From Candidatus Aminicenantota bacterium (GTDB taxonomy: Bacteria > Acidobacteriota > Aminicenantia > Aminicenantales > Aminicenantaceae), in contig QMPV01000009.1 of assembly GCA_003648765.1 (NCBI GenBank), forward strand, positions 1 through 37,290: a stretch of DNA of 37,290 nucleotides, given 5' to 3'. Made by a program: the position numbers and the translations under genes. This document shows positions 1-7,344 of the stretch, one piece after another (position 1 is the first letter of the stretch; each line of letters starts with the position of its first letter). Under the pieces are notes generated by a model. It worked only from the letters and a program-made list of their open reading frames with translations, did not search any database and was not told where the DNA came from.

Positions 1-594
1 CGTTACGGTGTGATCGCCGCCCAAACTTTATTGGATCAAGGTAAAGAGGAAGCGATCCGCGATCGATTAGATATTCTGGTTCGAGCTTATGATCCCTGTA
101 TCAGCTGTTCCGTTCATCTGGCTGAGGTAAGGAAGGTGGAAGACAATAATTGGCAAAAACGCCTCCAAGAAATCAAATCTCAAAAATCACCTCTGTTCAT
201 CGGCATCGGTAATCCGAACGAGGGTGATGATGCCGCCGGACCGGTCTTAATTGCTTCTCTTAAAGAACTAGGTTATCCAGCCCTCTTAGCGAGTGAGTTG
301 AAAGAAAAAGAACTTCCGCAAAGATTAAATTCAGAGGAAATACTTATTTTTGTCGATGCTGTCAACGCTGGTAAAAAACCTGGGGAAATAGTGCTTATTC
401 CTTTACTAAGTGTTCTCCACAGCTCCACCCTCAGTCACCGTTTTATACCTTTTATCCCTCACCAGATGAGCTATAGCCAATTAAAAAATAGCTATGTCTT
501 AGGCATCCAACCCAAACAGCTAAAGCATCGCTCCCAGCTCTCAGCTGAAGTTCGCCAGGCTCTTCATAAAATTACTGAAATTCTAAAAAATTAA
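1..594 (+). CDS. [NiFe]-hydrogenase large subunit C-terminus fused to its maturation endopeptidase (5' truncated)
   Basis: The frame is already open at base 1, so the gene begins upstream. Codons 31-39 read DPCISCSVH, the C-terminal nickel-ligand motif of [NiFe]-hydrogenase large subunits; its two Cys hold the Ni-Fe site, and maturation proteases normally cut just after the His. The stop expected a few codons later is absent. After about 27 linker residues the frame continues into an M52 peptidase with GIGNPNEGDDAAG (codons 67-79), a VDAV stretch with a candidate metal-binding Asp, and a late GIQP motif as in HycI-type proteases. The translated fusion would carry its own processing enzyme as the C-terminal extension. 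The large-subunit part resembles group 3 (cytosolic) enzymes, but too little is visible to classify it. A GTG at 136-138 with GAGG at 124-127 could also start a free protease. The fusion is seen directly; cis-processing is inference. Confidence 0.88.
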   Translation, partial: RYGVIAAQTLLDQGKEEAIRDRLDILVRAYDPCISCSVHLAEVRKVEDNNWQKRLQEIKSQKSPLFIGIGNPNEGDDAAGPVLIASLKELGYPALLASELKEKELPQRLNSEEILIFVDAVNAGKKPGEIVLIPLLSVLHSSTLSHRFIPFIPHQMSYSQLKNSYVLGIQPKQLKHRSQLSAEVRQALHKITEILKN

Positions 595-623
595 TCAAGC
601 CCGAGGGTAACTTAAATTTAAAT

Positions 624-728
624 AAATCGTCCAGTGGGTGAAGAAATAAGTGATTTATAAATAATCACTTCCCGCCTTAAAAACTTCCTGCATCAATAAA
701 CTTCTTCCCCCTGGACGATTTTTTTATT
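624..728 (+). terminator. Nested inverted repeat with T tract; terminator or structured RNA downstream of the hydrogenase gene
   Basis: The left arm (624-643) and right arm (701-722) pair over about 20 positions with small bulges; the core AAATCGTCCAG / CTGGACGATTT is perfect. Inside lies a second perfect hairpin, AAGTGATT (648-655) / AATCACTT (663-670), with a 7-nt loop. Positions 671-700 are left unpaired. The right arm runs straight into a T7 tract (719-725), so on the plus strand this could act as an intrinsic terminator for the hydrogenase operon. It is much larger than a normal terminator, so a small structured RNA or a mini-transposon with terminal inverted repeats is also possible. 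Confidence 0.6.
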
Positions 729-762
729 CGAAATTGAGAAAAAGCATCTGAATATTTAGTAA

Positions 763-790
763 TTGTTTTTATGGAAACGATAATTATAAT
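763..790 (+). promoter_or_regulatory. Candidate sigma-70 promoter for the VKOR-DsbA gene
   Basis: TTGTTT at 763-768 and a perfect TATAAT at 785-790 are separated by 16 bp. This places the start of transcription near 797 and gives a leader of about 77 nt before the ATG at 874. The -35 box is only a partial match, so the call is moderate. Confidence 0.4.
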
Positions 791-845
791 TAAAATAGTC
801 TAAAATAAGTTGTGAATTCTTGGAAAATATTTGATATGCTCATAT

Positions 846-868
846 CTTTAATCCTTGATTAAAGGAGG
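846..868 (+). promoter_or_regulatory. Hairpin abutting the Shine-Dalgarno sequence of the VKOR-DsbA gene
   Basis: CTTTAATC (846-853) and GATTAAAG (857-864) form a perfect 8-bp stem with a CTT loop. The right arm overlaps the AAAG of the ribosome binding site AAAGGAGG (861-868), which lies 5 nt before the ATG at 874. Such a stem could partly hide the site and modulate translation; that effect is inferred. Confidence 0.4.
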
Positions 869-873
869 AAATA

Positions 874-2118
874 ATGAGTGATAGCCAGGCTCTTCCCACT
901 GGACGAGACCTCTCTCTCGGGATAGCCCTCTCATCTCTAGGCATGATCATTTTTGCTCTCTTGACTATTAATCATTTCTTCGCGGCTAATTTTCCCGAAA
1001 CAATTTTCAAAGGTTCTTTTTGCGACTTTAGTGCCTTCTTTAACTGTGACAGTTCAGCCTACTCTTCCTTAACCCATTTCTTTGGTGTGCCTCTGGGATA
1101 TTTAGGTCTGGCGGCCGGACTATTCCTGCTTCTCGGGGTCATTTTTCCTTCAACGGCTATGAAAAAAACTATCCGCACTCTGGCCCTGGTCAACTTTCTA
1201 GGAGTGATAGCCCTCTTTCTGTATTCACTTCTTGGTCAAAAAAGCCTCTGCCTGCTTTGTTTGGGTTACTATCTATCCTCCTGGTTGGCTTTCCTTTTTC
1301 TCTGGCGAGAAACGCCGTCCGATCGAGCCAAATTAAAGTATTTCTTCTCCCCCTCCTTGAAAATCACCGGCGTAGCACTGGTTTTTCTCCTGTGGGGAGC
1401 CTACGGCTATCATCAATACTTTCAGGCCAAAACCGCAGCCCAGCGGGGAGGAGTAGCAGCCAAAGTCGTCAGGGAGTTCTATAGTCTGGAAAAAGTGCCC
1501 AATCCCAGCTTTATCTCTCCCTTTTGGACAGCCAAAGCCACTGAAAATTTCGAAGAGGCGCCGATTCGCATTGTTGAATACGCTGATTTTCTTTGCCCTG
1601 ACTGCCTTTACCTTTTCTACCAACTGGAGCAGTTGAAGAAAGAGTACCCCGGCCAGCTCAACATTGCCTTCCAATTCTTTCCCTTAGAAGCCAAATGTAA
1701 TCAGGTGGTGGATAAAGATTTCCATCCCGGTGCCTGCGAGCTCAGTTATATAGCGGCTTATGACCCCCAGAAGTTTCTGGCTATTCATAATGAAATTTTT
1801 CTCAACTTCAAGAAAGCCCGCCAACCCGAATGGCGCCGAAAACTGGCCAAAAAATACGGGGTGGAGAAAGCTTTGACCGACGAAGCTACTCACCAGCTAG
1901 TGGCGAAGATAATCAATACCGGAGCTGAGTATGAAAAAACTTCGGCCCGTTACGCCCACGGCATCCGTTCCACCCCGACCATGATTATCAACAATCGAAT
2001 GATTATCGGCACTTTACCTTATCCCCATTTGAAAGCTATTGTCGAGGCTCTGCTCGAGGAACAGGCAGCCCAAGAAGGCCCGCAACGGTTTCTGGAAAAC
2101 TGGGTTAAGAGGAAATAA
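874..2118 (+). CDS. VKOR-DsbA fusion: membrane disulfide-bond-forming oxidase
   Basis: The 414-residue product joins a vitamin K epoxide reductase (VKOR) membrane domain to a DsbA-like thioredoxin-fold domain. The VKOR part (about 1-150) has several hydrophobic helices, a loop Cys pair (C50 and C58, the latter in FNCD) and the active-site CLLC (C126/C129). After a further membrane segment (about 163-180), the periplasmic DsbA-like part has CPDC (C241/C244) and the cis-Pro motif STPT. In this family the DsbA-like domain oxidises exported proteins and passes electrons through VKOR to quinone, replacing DsbB. A strong AAAGGAGG lies before the ATG. It stands alone after the hydrogenase gene and could supply disulfides to the exported peptidases nearby; that link is inferred. 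Confidence 0.93.
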   Translation: MSDSQALPTGRDLSLGIALSSLGMIIFALLTINHFFAANFPETIFKGSFCDFSAFFNCDSSAYSSLTHFFGVPLGYLGLAAGLFLLLGVIFPSTAMKKTIRTLALVNFLGVIALFLYSLLGQKSLCLLCLGYYLSSWLAFLFLWRETPSDRAKLKYFFSPSLKITGVALVFLLWGAYGYHQYFQAKTAAQRGGVAAKVVREFYSLEKVPNPSFISPFWTAKATENFEEAPIRIVEYADFLCPDCLYLFYQLEQLKKEYPGQLNIAFQFFPLEAKCNQVVDKDFHPGACELSYIAAYDPQKFLAIHNEIFLNFKKARQPEWRRKLAKKYGVEKALTDEATHQLVAKIINTGAEYEKTSARYAHGIRSTPTMIINNRMIIGTLPYPHLKAIVEALLEEQAAQEGPQRFLENWVKRK

Positions 2119-2142
2119 ACCAAGAAATTAAGGGTAATAATT

Positions 2143-3034
2143 TTACTTCCTTTGGAAAGAGAGGAGATCTTCAGCCTCCGTTCCCTGACGTTTCCAGGCC
2201 TTAATAAAAGGTAGCTCTTCTTTATCCAGGCCGCCAAAGAAAATAAAATGGGGAGAAATTCCCAGAATCCAGAGCTTAGTCTCAATTTTGGCTAAAACTT
2301 TTCCTTTAGAATTCAACAGCCAGTAAACAGCTTTGGAGTTGGTGGCTTCTCGATTGGAACTCACCAGAAAATTTCCCTGGGCTGTCCGGGTCAAAGAAAA
2401 AATATTAGGTTTATAAGCATAAATTGACTTGCGATATTTTTCAATAACTCGACCGAAGCGGGCCCACCAATCCGGATTGCGGCCAGCTATTCTCTCTTTC
2501 CGCTCTTGGCGCCACCGGGCCAGATCTCGGCCAGTTACTTTGGCAGGAGGAGGTAAAAGAGTTCCAATTTCTTTGACTAAATGTCCGGCCAAATCGTAAA
2601 CCTGGAACTTACCCCCCCAATCCTTCCGAAAAAAGAACTTTCCCCGGCTCATAAACGGCCCAAAGGAAAAGAGGAGCGAAGGGCAAAGGAGAATCCGCCC
2701 CTCCTTCCAGAAAAGATATCCGGTTATAATGCTCGGTTCGGTGGCCTCGAGAGACAATCTTCCCCTGGTCATCAATAAGAATCAGCTCATGAACTGAAGA
2801 ATGGTAGAAATAATCTTTTTCTCTTTTGGGCTGGCCGATAAAAACAAATTCCACCAGAAATTTATTCCCGCCCATTTCGGGGAAAAACCAGTTCTCCTGC
2901 CCCTCCCGCAGAGCCGATCTGAATAATTCTCTCCTCTCCGCTTCGGAGAAAAGTTAGAGAAAAAATTATCATGAAGAGAAAGATTAAACATCTTTTCCTC
3001 TTCCACCTCCTCTCTCCTAGGCCATTATTAATAC
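2143..3034 (-). pseudogene. Frameshifted remnant of a 6-bladed beta-propeller-type exported protein
   Basis: Three reading frames on the minus strand join into one sensible protein. The 5' part (about 2955-3030) encodes a basic stretch and hydrophobic core (KRKRCLIFLFMIIFSLTF) like a signal peptide, but with no clean start codon. A second frame (about 2730-2966) continues with ALREGQENWFFPEMGG and then IDDQGKIV. The third (2143 to about 2720) has blade-like repeats such as VYDLAGHLVKEIG and LLNSKGKVLAKIE, ending with LLSFQRK. At least two frameshifts are needed, near 2950 and near 2720. The blade pattern resembles the intact gene at 33112-34236. Real gene decay is likeliest, but assembly errors could give the same picture. 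Confidence 0.65.
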
Positions 3035-3095
3035 TGCCGTTATCCGTCATTTATTCAACTCTCAAAAGGCACTCTCGGCCACCCTAAATCTCTCA

Positions 3096-5525
3096 TTAAA
3101 TAGGTGCCCCGGGTGGGGGAGACAAAGGCGGGGTCAATTTTAATTGGTCAGGATTCTTTTCAAATATATCCAACTGACGCCACGCTGCGAGCCAGTGAGC
3201 TTTGGTCTCTTCATTCCGGGTTTGAGGCAAGACTTCCGCCAGCCATTCCTTTAACTGCTTTAATTTTAGACTGGCCACCGCCCTCACCTGGGGGAGAACC
3301 CCTTCATCAAGAGCCAACCGGAAAAGGTGATAAAGAACCACATCATCCACCACTCGTTTGACTTCAGCTAGAGGCGCTGAGGGAGTTTCTTTCTTCCAAG
3401 TGACAGCCAGTACCCGGTCAATAACTTCCCCTAATCCCGGACTTTGAGAATTCCGACTGTGATATTCAACCAATCGGCAGGCTCGTTGAGGATTGAAGAG
3501 GACGCTCAGAGTGAGGTTGGCCGCAGCTTCAGCGGCTCCTAAAGAATCAAAAGTTGGGCCGGTCCGACCAGCAAAAGAATCGCGGGTTCTTTCCCACCCA
3601 CTGGGGCGAGGGGGAATAATCCTCCAGATATGGTCGGGTACAAAAAGAAATTCAGGTTGAATAGTCTGGAGAAGCATCTCCAGAGCCTGGCGTTGCCACT
3701 CGGGATTCACCATCTCGGGCAGAGGCAAAGAGTCTCCTCTGATTTTATGAGCATAATTCAGCCCAGCCAGAACCTTGACCGCGGCTTCCACCTGATAACG
3801 ATGAAAGAAATAGACTGGCACTAGGATATCTTCCAAGAGGGCCAAAGGAGAGCCCCAGGGGATTCGCTTGGCAGAAAAGTTCTGTAAAGCTACTTTTCTA
3901 ATCTCCATCACTCTGGCCAATTCCTTTACCGGGTCTACACCATTGTCCCACTGGTGAGCTAAAGGATGGGCAGCTCCCGGAGCAGTAGCATCACGATCAC
4001 TGAGATATAACAATCCCCGTTGAAAGGCTGTAGTCAAAATTGCTTGAAGAGCTTTGGTCTCATCTACGCCTGGAGGAAAATCTTGATAACCATAGGCAAT
4101 ACTGACTTTGTCCCATTCCCCTATACCAGTGGCGTAAGCCTCGGCCAGATCTATTTTTCCCTGGGAGTTTAATTTAATCAGTGGATGGGGATAATCCATC
4201 ACTGAGGCTCGGTCATTCACACTAGAAGCATAGTTATGAACTAACCCCAGGGTGTGCCCGACTTCATGGCAAGCCAACTGGCGAATTCTAGCCAGAGCCA
4301 TCTGCTTCAAAAGAGCTGAATTATCCTTTTCTTGAGTGAAATTTCCTACTAGACTTTGAGCAATTAAGTAATCCTGACGAATTCGAAGTGAACCTAAAGT
4401 AACGTGACCCTTAATTATCTCGCCAGTGCGGGGATCAATCACCGCTCCCCCGTAGGACCAACTCCGACTCTGCCGGTGAACCCAATTAATGACATTATAT
4501 CTAATATCAAGAGGATCAGCTCCCTCTGGGAGGATCTTTACTTGGAAGGCATTGCGATAGCCTATGGCCGTGAAAGCCTCATTCCACCAACTGGCTCCCT
4601 CTATCACTGCTGACCTAATGGGCTCAGGGATACCAGGGTCAACATAATAGATCAATGGCTTTACCGGATCGCTTACTCTAGCTGTCGGATCCTTCTTGCT
4701 CAGCCGATGACGACAAATATAACGCTGGACTAAAGATGCTCCCAATGGGGCGGAAAAATCAACCACTCTAATGGCCATGAAACTTGAGCGAGGGTCATAC
4801 TGACGGGGTCTATATCCCTCTTCAGGGAGCGCTACGAAAGAATGATGAACCTGAAAAGAAATGGCTGCCGCATCCGGAGTAACCCAGCGTAAGCCACCAG
4901 CGGGTTGGGAAGAAGTGACTGTTAGGAGGACCTCAACCTCAGTATTACGGGGGAAATTCTTACACTGGTCAATTAAAATGGCGGAGCGATTCCGGTCAAG
5001 AACATATCTGGCCTGGGTCCGGCGCGACAGGCGGGAAACTAATCCATGACTATCCCTCAGAAAAAAATCAGTGGCTTCTACCCATACCCGCTGACCTTCC
5101 TCGGCCACTATTTCAAAGCCCCAAATTATTGAATCAGCAAAAGATTCTTGGACTACTTTCCGCTCGGCCTCAGTTCCGGAAATTGCCCGAAAATTATAAT
5201 TAGGTTGGACTAAAAAAACTTTGGAGCCCACTCGTTGCCATTTGACGAGCTTTGTTCCCCCCAGTTGATTCCGATCCAGACCAATGGAGGTGCTGCCGAG
5301 TCCAGTCCGCAATGAAGTAATATAAAGAAATTCTCTATTCCACTGGCCAATTTCCAACCAGATCCGACCTGACTTCACTTGAGTATAAAAAGGAATAAAA
5401 CCTGGAGAAGCCTTTAATCCCTTGATTTGCTGGGCCCAAGGAAGATCTGCAGATTTGGCCATAGCAGAATAATTTATCACCCAGATACTGGCCATTAAAA
5501 AAAGTAGAAACCTTTTAAAGCGCAT
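3096..5525 (-). CDS. Exported zinc-dependent metalloprotease (metzincin type, DUF5117/DUF4953-like)
   Basis: The 809-residue product begins with a basic start, a hydrophobic segment and a small-residue end near SAMAKSA, a classical signal peptide. The zinc site HEVGHTLGLVH lies near residue 419 and fits HExxHxxGxxH; a Met-turn SVMDYP follows at about residue 442, as in metzincins. The long N-terminal region (about 30-280) and the C-terminal helical region match the layout of large DUF5117/DUF4953 zinc proteases common in Bacteroidota and Acidobacteriota-like genomes. AAGGAGG lies 6 nt before the ATG. It probably degrades proteins in the periplasm or outside the cell; the substrate is unknown. 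No partner gene is close; the pseudogene downstream has the same orientation. Confidence 0.88.
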   Translation of the reverse strand: MRFKRFLLFLMASIWVINYSAMAKSADLPWAQQIKGLKASPGFIPFYTQVKSGRIWLEIGQWNREFLYITSLRTGLGSTSIGLDRNQLGGTKLVKWQRVGSKVFLVQPNYNFRAISGTEAERKVVQESFADSIIWGFEIVAEEGQRVWVEATDFFLRDSHGLVSRLSRRTQARYVLDRNRSAILIDQCKNFPRNTEVEVLLTVTSSQPAGGLRWVTPDAAAISFQVHHSFVALPEEGYRPRQYDPRSSFMAIRVVDFSAPLGASLVQRYICRHRLSKKDPTARVSDPVKPLIYYVDPGIPEPIRSAVIEGASWWNEAFTAIGYRNAFQVKILPEGADPLDIRYNVINWVHRQSRSWSYGGAVIDPRTGEIIKGHVTLGSLRIRQDYLIAQSLVGNFTQEKDNSALLKQMALARIRQLACHEVGHTLGLVHNYASSVNDRASVMDYPHPLIKLNSQGKIDLAEAYATGIGEWDKVSIAYGYQDFPPGVDETKALQAILTTAFQRGLLYLSDRDATAPGAAHPLAHQWDNGVDPVKELARVMEIRKVALQNFSAKRIPWGSPLALLEDILVPVYFFHRYQVEAAVKVLAGLNYAHKIRGDSLPLPEMVNPEWQRQALEMLLQTIQPEFLFVPDHIWRIIPPRPSGWERTRDSFAGRTGPTFDSLGAAEAAANLTLSVLFNPQRACRLVEYHSRNSQSPGLGEVIDRVLAVTWKKETPSAPLAEVKRVVDDVVLYHLFRLALDEGVLPQVRAVASLKLKQLKEWLAEVLPQTRNEETKAHWLAAWRQLDIFEKNPDQLKLTPPLSPPPGAPI

Positions 5526-5810
5526 AAAGACCCTCCTTGAAAGTAATATTCTTTAAGCTTAAAACAGGAAAATAAAAAATCAAGTTTTTTGCCTTTTAAC
5601 CTCCCCCCAGGCCTATAAATTCAATCCTGAAAAATTGTTAAAGAGGGGCTTTTTCTTACGGGAATAAATAGAACACCTCTGAGGAATATTTCCCCAGATA
5701 ATTTCCTTAATGAAATACAACCAGAAGCATTGAGCTCTTTTTAACTCGCATCTTATTGATTATCAACAAATTAAATGCATTTAATTCCAAACAAATTTTT
5801 TTTCTAAAGC
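5526..5810. other. Intergenic region between the divergent metalloprotease and redox operon, with two palindromes
   Basis: This AT-rich divergent region holds upstream regulatory DNA. A perfect 18-bp palindrome, AATTAAATGCATTTAATT, lies at 5769-5786, about 25 bp upstream of the -24 element of the sigma-54 promoter. A shorter one, TTGATTATCAA, lies at 5756-5766. Either could bind an activator or repressor. I see no convincing sigma-70 promoter for the metalloprotease gene and no coding sequence. Confidence 0.45.
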
Positions 5811-5826
5811 TGGCACATTACTTGCA
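5811..5826 (+). promoter_or_regulatory. Sigma-54 (RpoN) -24/-12 promoter of the receiver-hdrCBA operon
   Basis: TGGCAC (5811-5816), a 5-bp spacer (5817-5821) and TTGCA (5822-5826) match the sigma-54 consensus in sequence and spacing, with GG and GC one helical turn apart. A C precedes the element, also as in the consensus. Transcription would start near 5837, leaving about 22 nt to the first ATG. Sigma-54 promoters need an AAA+ activator; none is encoded in this window. Confidence 0.82.
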
Positions 5827-5858
5827 CATTAATTAAATCCTTTAATGAGGTCAGGTCT

Positions 5859-6230
5859 ATGATGGAAATTGAACGGAAGATTCTTTTAATTGACCCGGAT
5901 CCACGCGACAGAGAAATCTTGGCTGCTTTACTCCGAGAAGAAAATTACAGCGTGGAGACAGGTAAAAGCTTAAAAGAAGCTTTAGAAAAATTGGCTCAAG
6001 GAGGATTTCACTGTCTGGTAATGGAAGTCCATTTACCAGAAATGAAAGGCTATGAAGCTGTGCCTATTATTAAAAACCTGGATCCCAATCTGAAAATTAT
6101 TATGATGACCAACAAAAACAGCCGTCAACTTGAAGCCAAAGTTAGAGAACAAGATATTTTTTACTACTTTATAAAATCATTTGGCCAAGAGGAATTAATA
6201 TTGGCGATTCGTAACGCCTTTAGTCAATAA
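5859..6230 (+). CDS. Single-domain receiver protein with Glu at the phospho-acceptor position
   Basis: The 123-residue product is a CheY-like receiver without output domain. The acidic pair is present (D12 and D14 in LLIDPDP), as are the conserved Thr (MMTN) and Lys (FIKSF). The residue that should be the phosphorylated Asp, at the end of beta strand 3, is Glu56 (VMEVHLPEM; codon GAA at 6024-6026). Such Glu receivers often cannot be phosphorylated normally and may mimic the active state or bind partners constitutively. Two ATGs (5859 and 5862) are possible, both after GAGG/CAGG. It is the first gene after the sigma-54 promoter, 12 nt before a canonical receiver. Its partner is unknown. Confidence 0.88.
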   Translation: MMEIERKILLIDPDPRDREILAALLREENYSVETGKSLKEALEKLAQGGFHCLVMEVHLPEMKGYEAVPIIKNLDPNLKIIMMTNKNSRQLEAKVREQDIFYYFIKSFGQEELILAIRNAFSQ

Positions 6231-6242
6231 AGGAGGACTAAA

Positions 6243-6650
6243 ATGGAAAATCCCAAAGGAAAAATCCTGGTTATCGATGATGACCCTGATTTTCTCGAAG
6301 CAGTTTCCGCTATTCTCCACTCAGCTCTCTATGAAGCAATTACTGCTCGCAATCCAGATGAAGGCAAGAAAAAGCTCTTGGAGGAAAAACCGGATCTAGT
6401 TCTTCTCGACATCATGATGGACAGTTTATTCGACGGCTTCTCTCTTTGTCACGCCATCAAAACCTCAAAGGAATTCAAAGAGGTCAAAGATACTCCCGTT
6501 ATTTTCGTCTCAGCTGTCAAAGAAATGACCGGAACGCGCTTCCAGTTCAAAGGAGAAGAACAAGGTCTAGTTGGCCCCGATGATTATCTGGACAAACCAG
6601 TTAAACCTGATGAACTCATCTCCAGAATAGAAAGGTTATTGAAAAAATGA
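6243..6650 (+). CDS. Single-domain response regulator (canonical receiver)
   Basis: The 135-residue product is a CheY-like receiver with the acidic cluster VIDDDPD, phospho-acceptor D56 (LLDIMM) and conserved Lys in DKPVKPDEL. There is no DNA-binding or enzymatic output domain, so it probably works by protein-protein contact or in a phosphorelay. A loop of about 15 residues before DKP is longer than usual. AAAGGAGG precedes the start. Its stop overlaps the next start (ATGA, 6647-6650), which couples it to hdrC. The histidine kinase encoded at 11686 in the same cluster is a likely phosphate donor; that is inferred from position. Confidence 0.9.
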   Translation: MENPKGKILVIDDDPDFLEAVSAILHSALYEAITARNPDEGKKKLLEEKPDLVLLDIMMDSLFDGFSLCHAIKTSKEFKEVKDTPVIFVSAVKEMTGTRFQFKGEEQGLVGPDDYLDKPVKPDELISRIERLLKK

Positions 6651-7270
6651 ACGGAGAGATTCCACCCAGTAGGACGAAAGCTTTTATTAAGGAAAAAGAC
6701 AAAAAACTCATCGATAGTTTTCTCCTCCAGGTAGAAAACATACCTGGAGGAGAAAGCCTCAAAAAATGTATTCAATGTGGGACCTGTACGGGTTCATGTC
6801 CGGTCAGCTATACCATGGATATCACTCCCCGAGAAATCATCGCCCTTTTTCGAGCCAAGGAAATGGAGACTATCTTAGCCAGTCGTACTATTTGGATTTG
6901 TGCTTCCTGTTATGCCTGTACAGTTCGTTGCCCGCAGGGAGTGCAAGTCACTGATTTACTTTATGCTCTTAAACGACTAGCTATTGAACATCACATCTTT
7001 CCCCGCCGATTTCCTGTTTATGCTCTTTCTCAGTCCTTTGTTAATCTAACCAATCGTTATGGGAGAAGCTATGAACCCGGGCTAATCTTCGCCTATTATT
7101 TACGGACCAAACCGTGGCAACTCATTGGCTTGATTCCTCTCTTTCTTAAACTTCTTGCCCGGGGACGAATCAGCCTCTTCCCAAAAAAAATAAAAAACAC
7201 GATGAATTTCTCCCGAATTCTGAAAGAAGCAGAAATTATGGAGTTGATTGTCCCGGCGAGGGAAAGCTGA
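6647..7270 (+). CDS. hdrC: HdrC-like subunit, two [4Fe-4S] electron-transfer protein
   Basis: The 207-residue product has two classical CxxCxxCxxxCP motifs, CIQCGTCTGSCP (C41, 44, 47, 51) and CASCYACTVRCP (C85, 88, 91, 95), with the spacing of heterodisulfide reductase subunit C. HdrC carries electrons between the HdrA flavin/Fe-S chain and the HdrB active site. The C-terminal half is helical with a moderately hydrophobic stretch (about 150-170) that may be an interface; it is not a clear membrane anchor, unlike HdrE-linked systems. It starts inside the stop of the receiver gene and is followed by hdrB. The true substrate of the complex cannot be read from the sequence; a heterodisulfide is only one option in a bacterium. 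Confidence 0.93.
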   Translation: MNGEIPPSRTKAFIKEKDKKLIDSFLLQVENIPGGESLKKCIQCGTCTGSCPVSYTMDITPREIIALFRAKEMETILASRTIWICASCYACTVRCPQGVQVTDLLYALKRLAIEHHIFPRRFPVYALSQSFVNLTNRYGRSYEPGLIFAYYLRTKPWQLIGLIPLFLKLLARGRISLFPKKIKNTMNFSRILKEAEIMELIVPARES

Positions 7271-7344
7271 TCTACCCAGGCTGACCCGACTCCCTCTAGG
7301 TTCCCTTCTTCTCGTTAATGGAGATTAATATAGAGGAGGCCAAA

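Noticed and set aside
2143-3034. Programmed frameshifting instead of a pseudogene
   Set aside because: At least two shifts are needed, there is no clean start codon, and no slippery-site arrangement with a stimulating structure is evident.
5756-5766. TTGATTATCAA as an FNR site
   Set aside because: FNR half-sites TTGAT/ATCAA are normally 4 bp apart; here the gap is 1 bp.
7318-7344. Upstream ATG at 7318 as the hdrB start
   Set aside because: It lacks a ribosome site, while GAGGAGG lies correctly before the ATG at 7345, where the conserved YYPGCS region begins.
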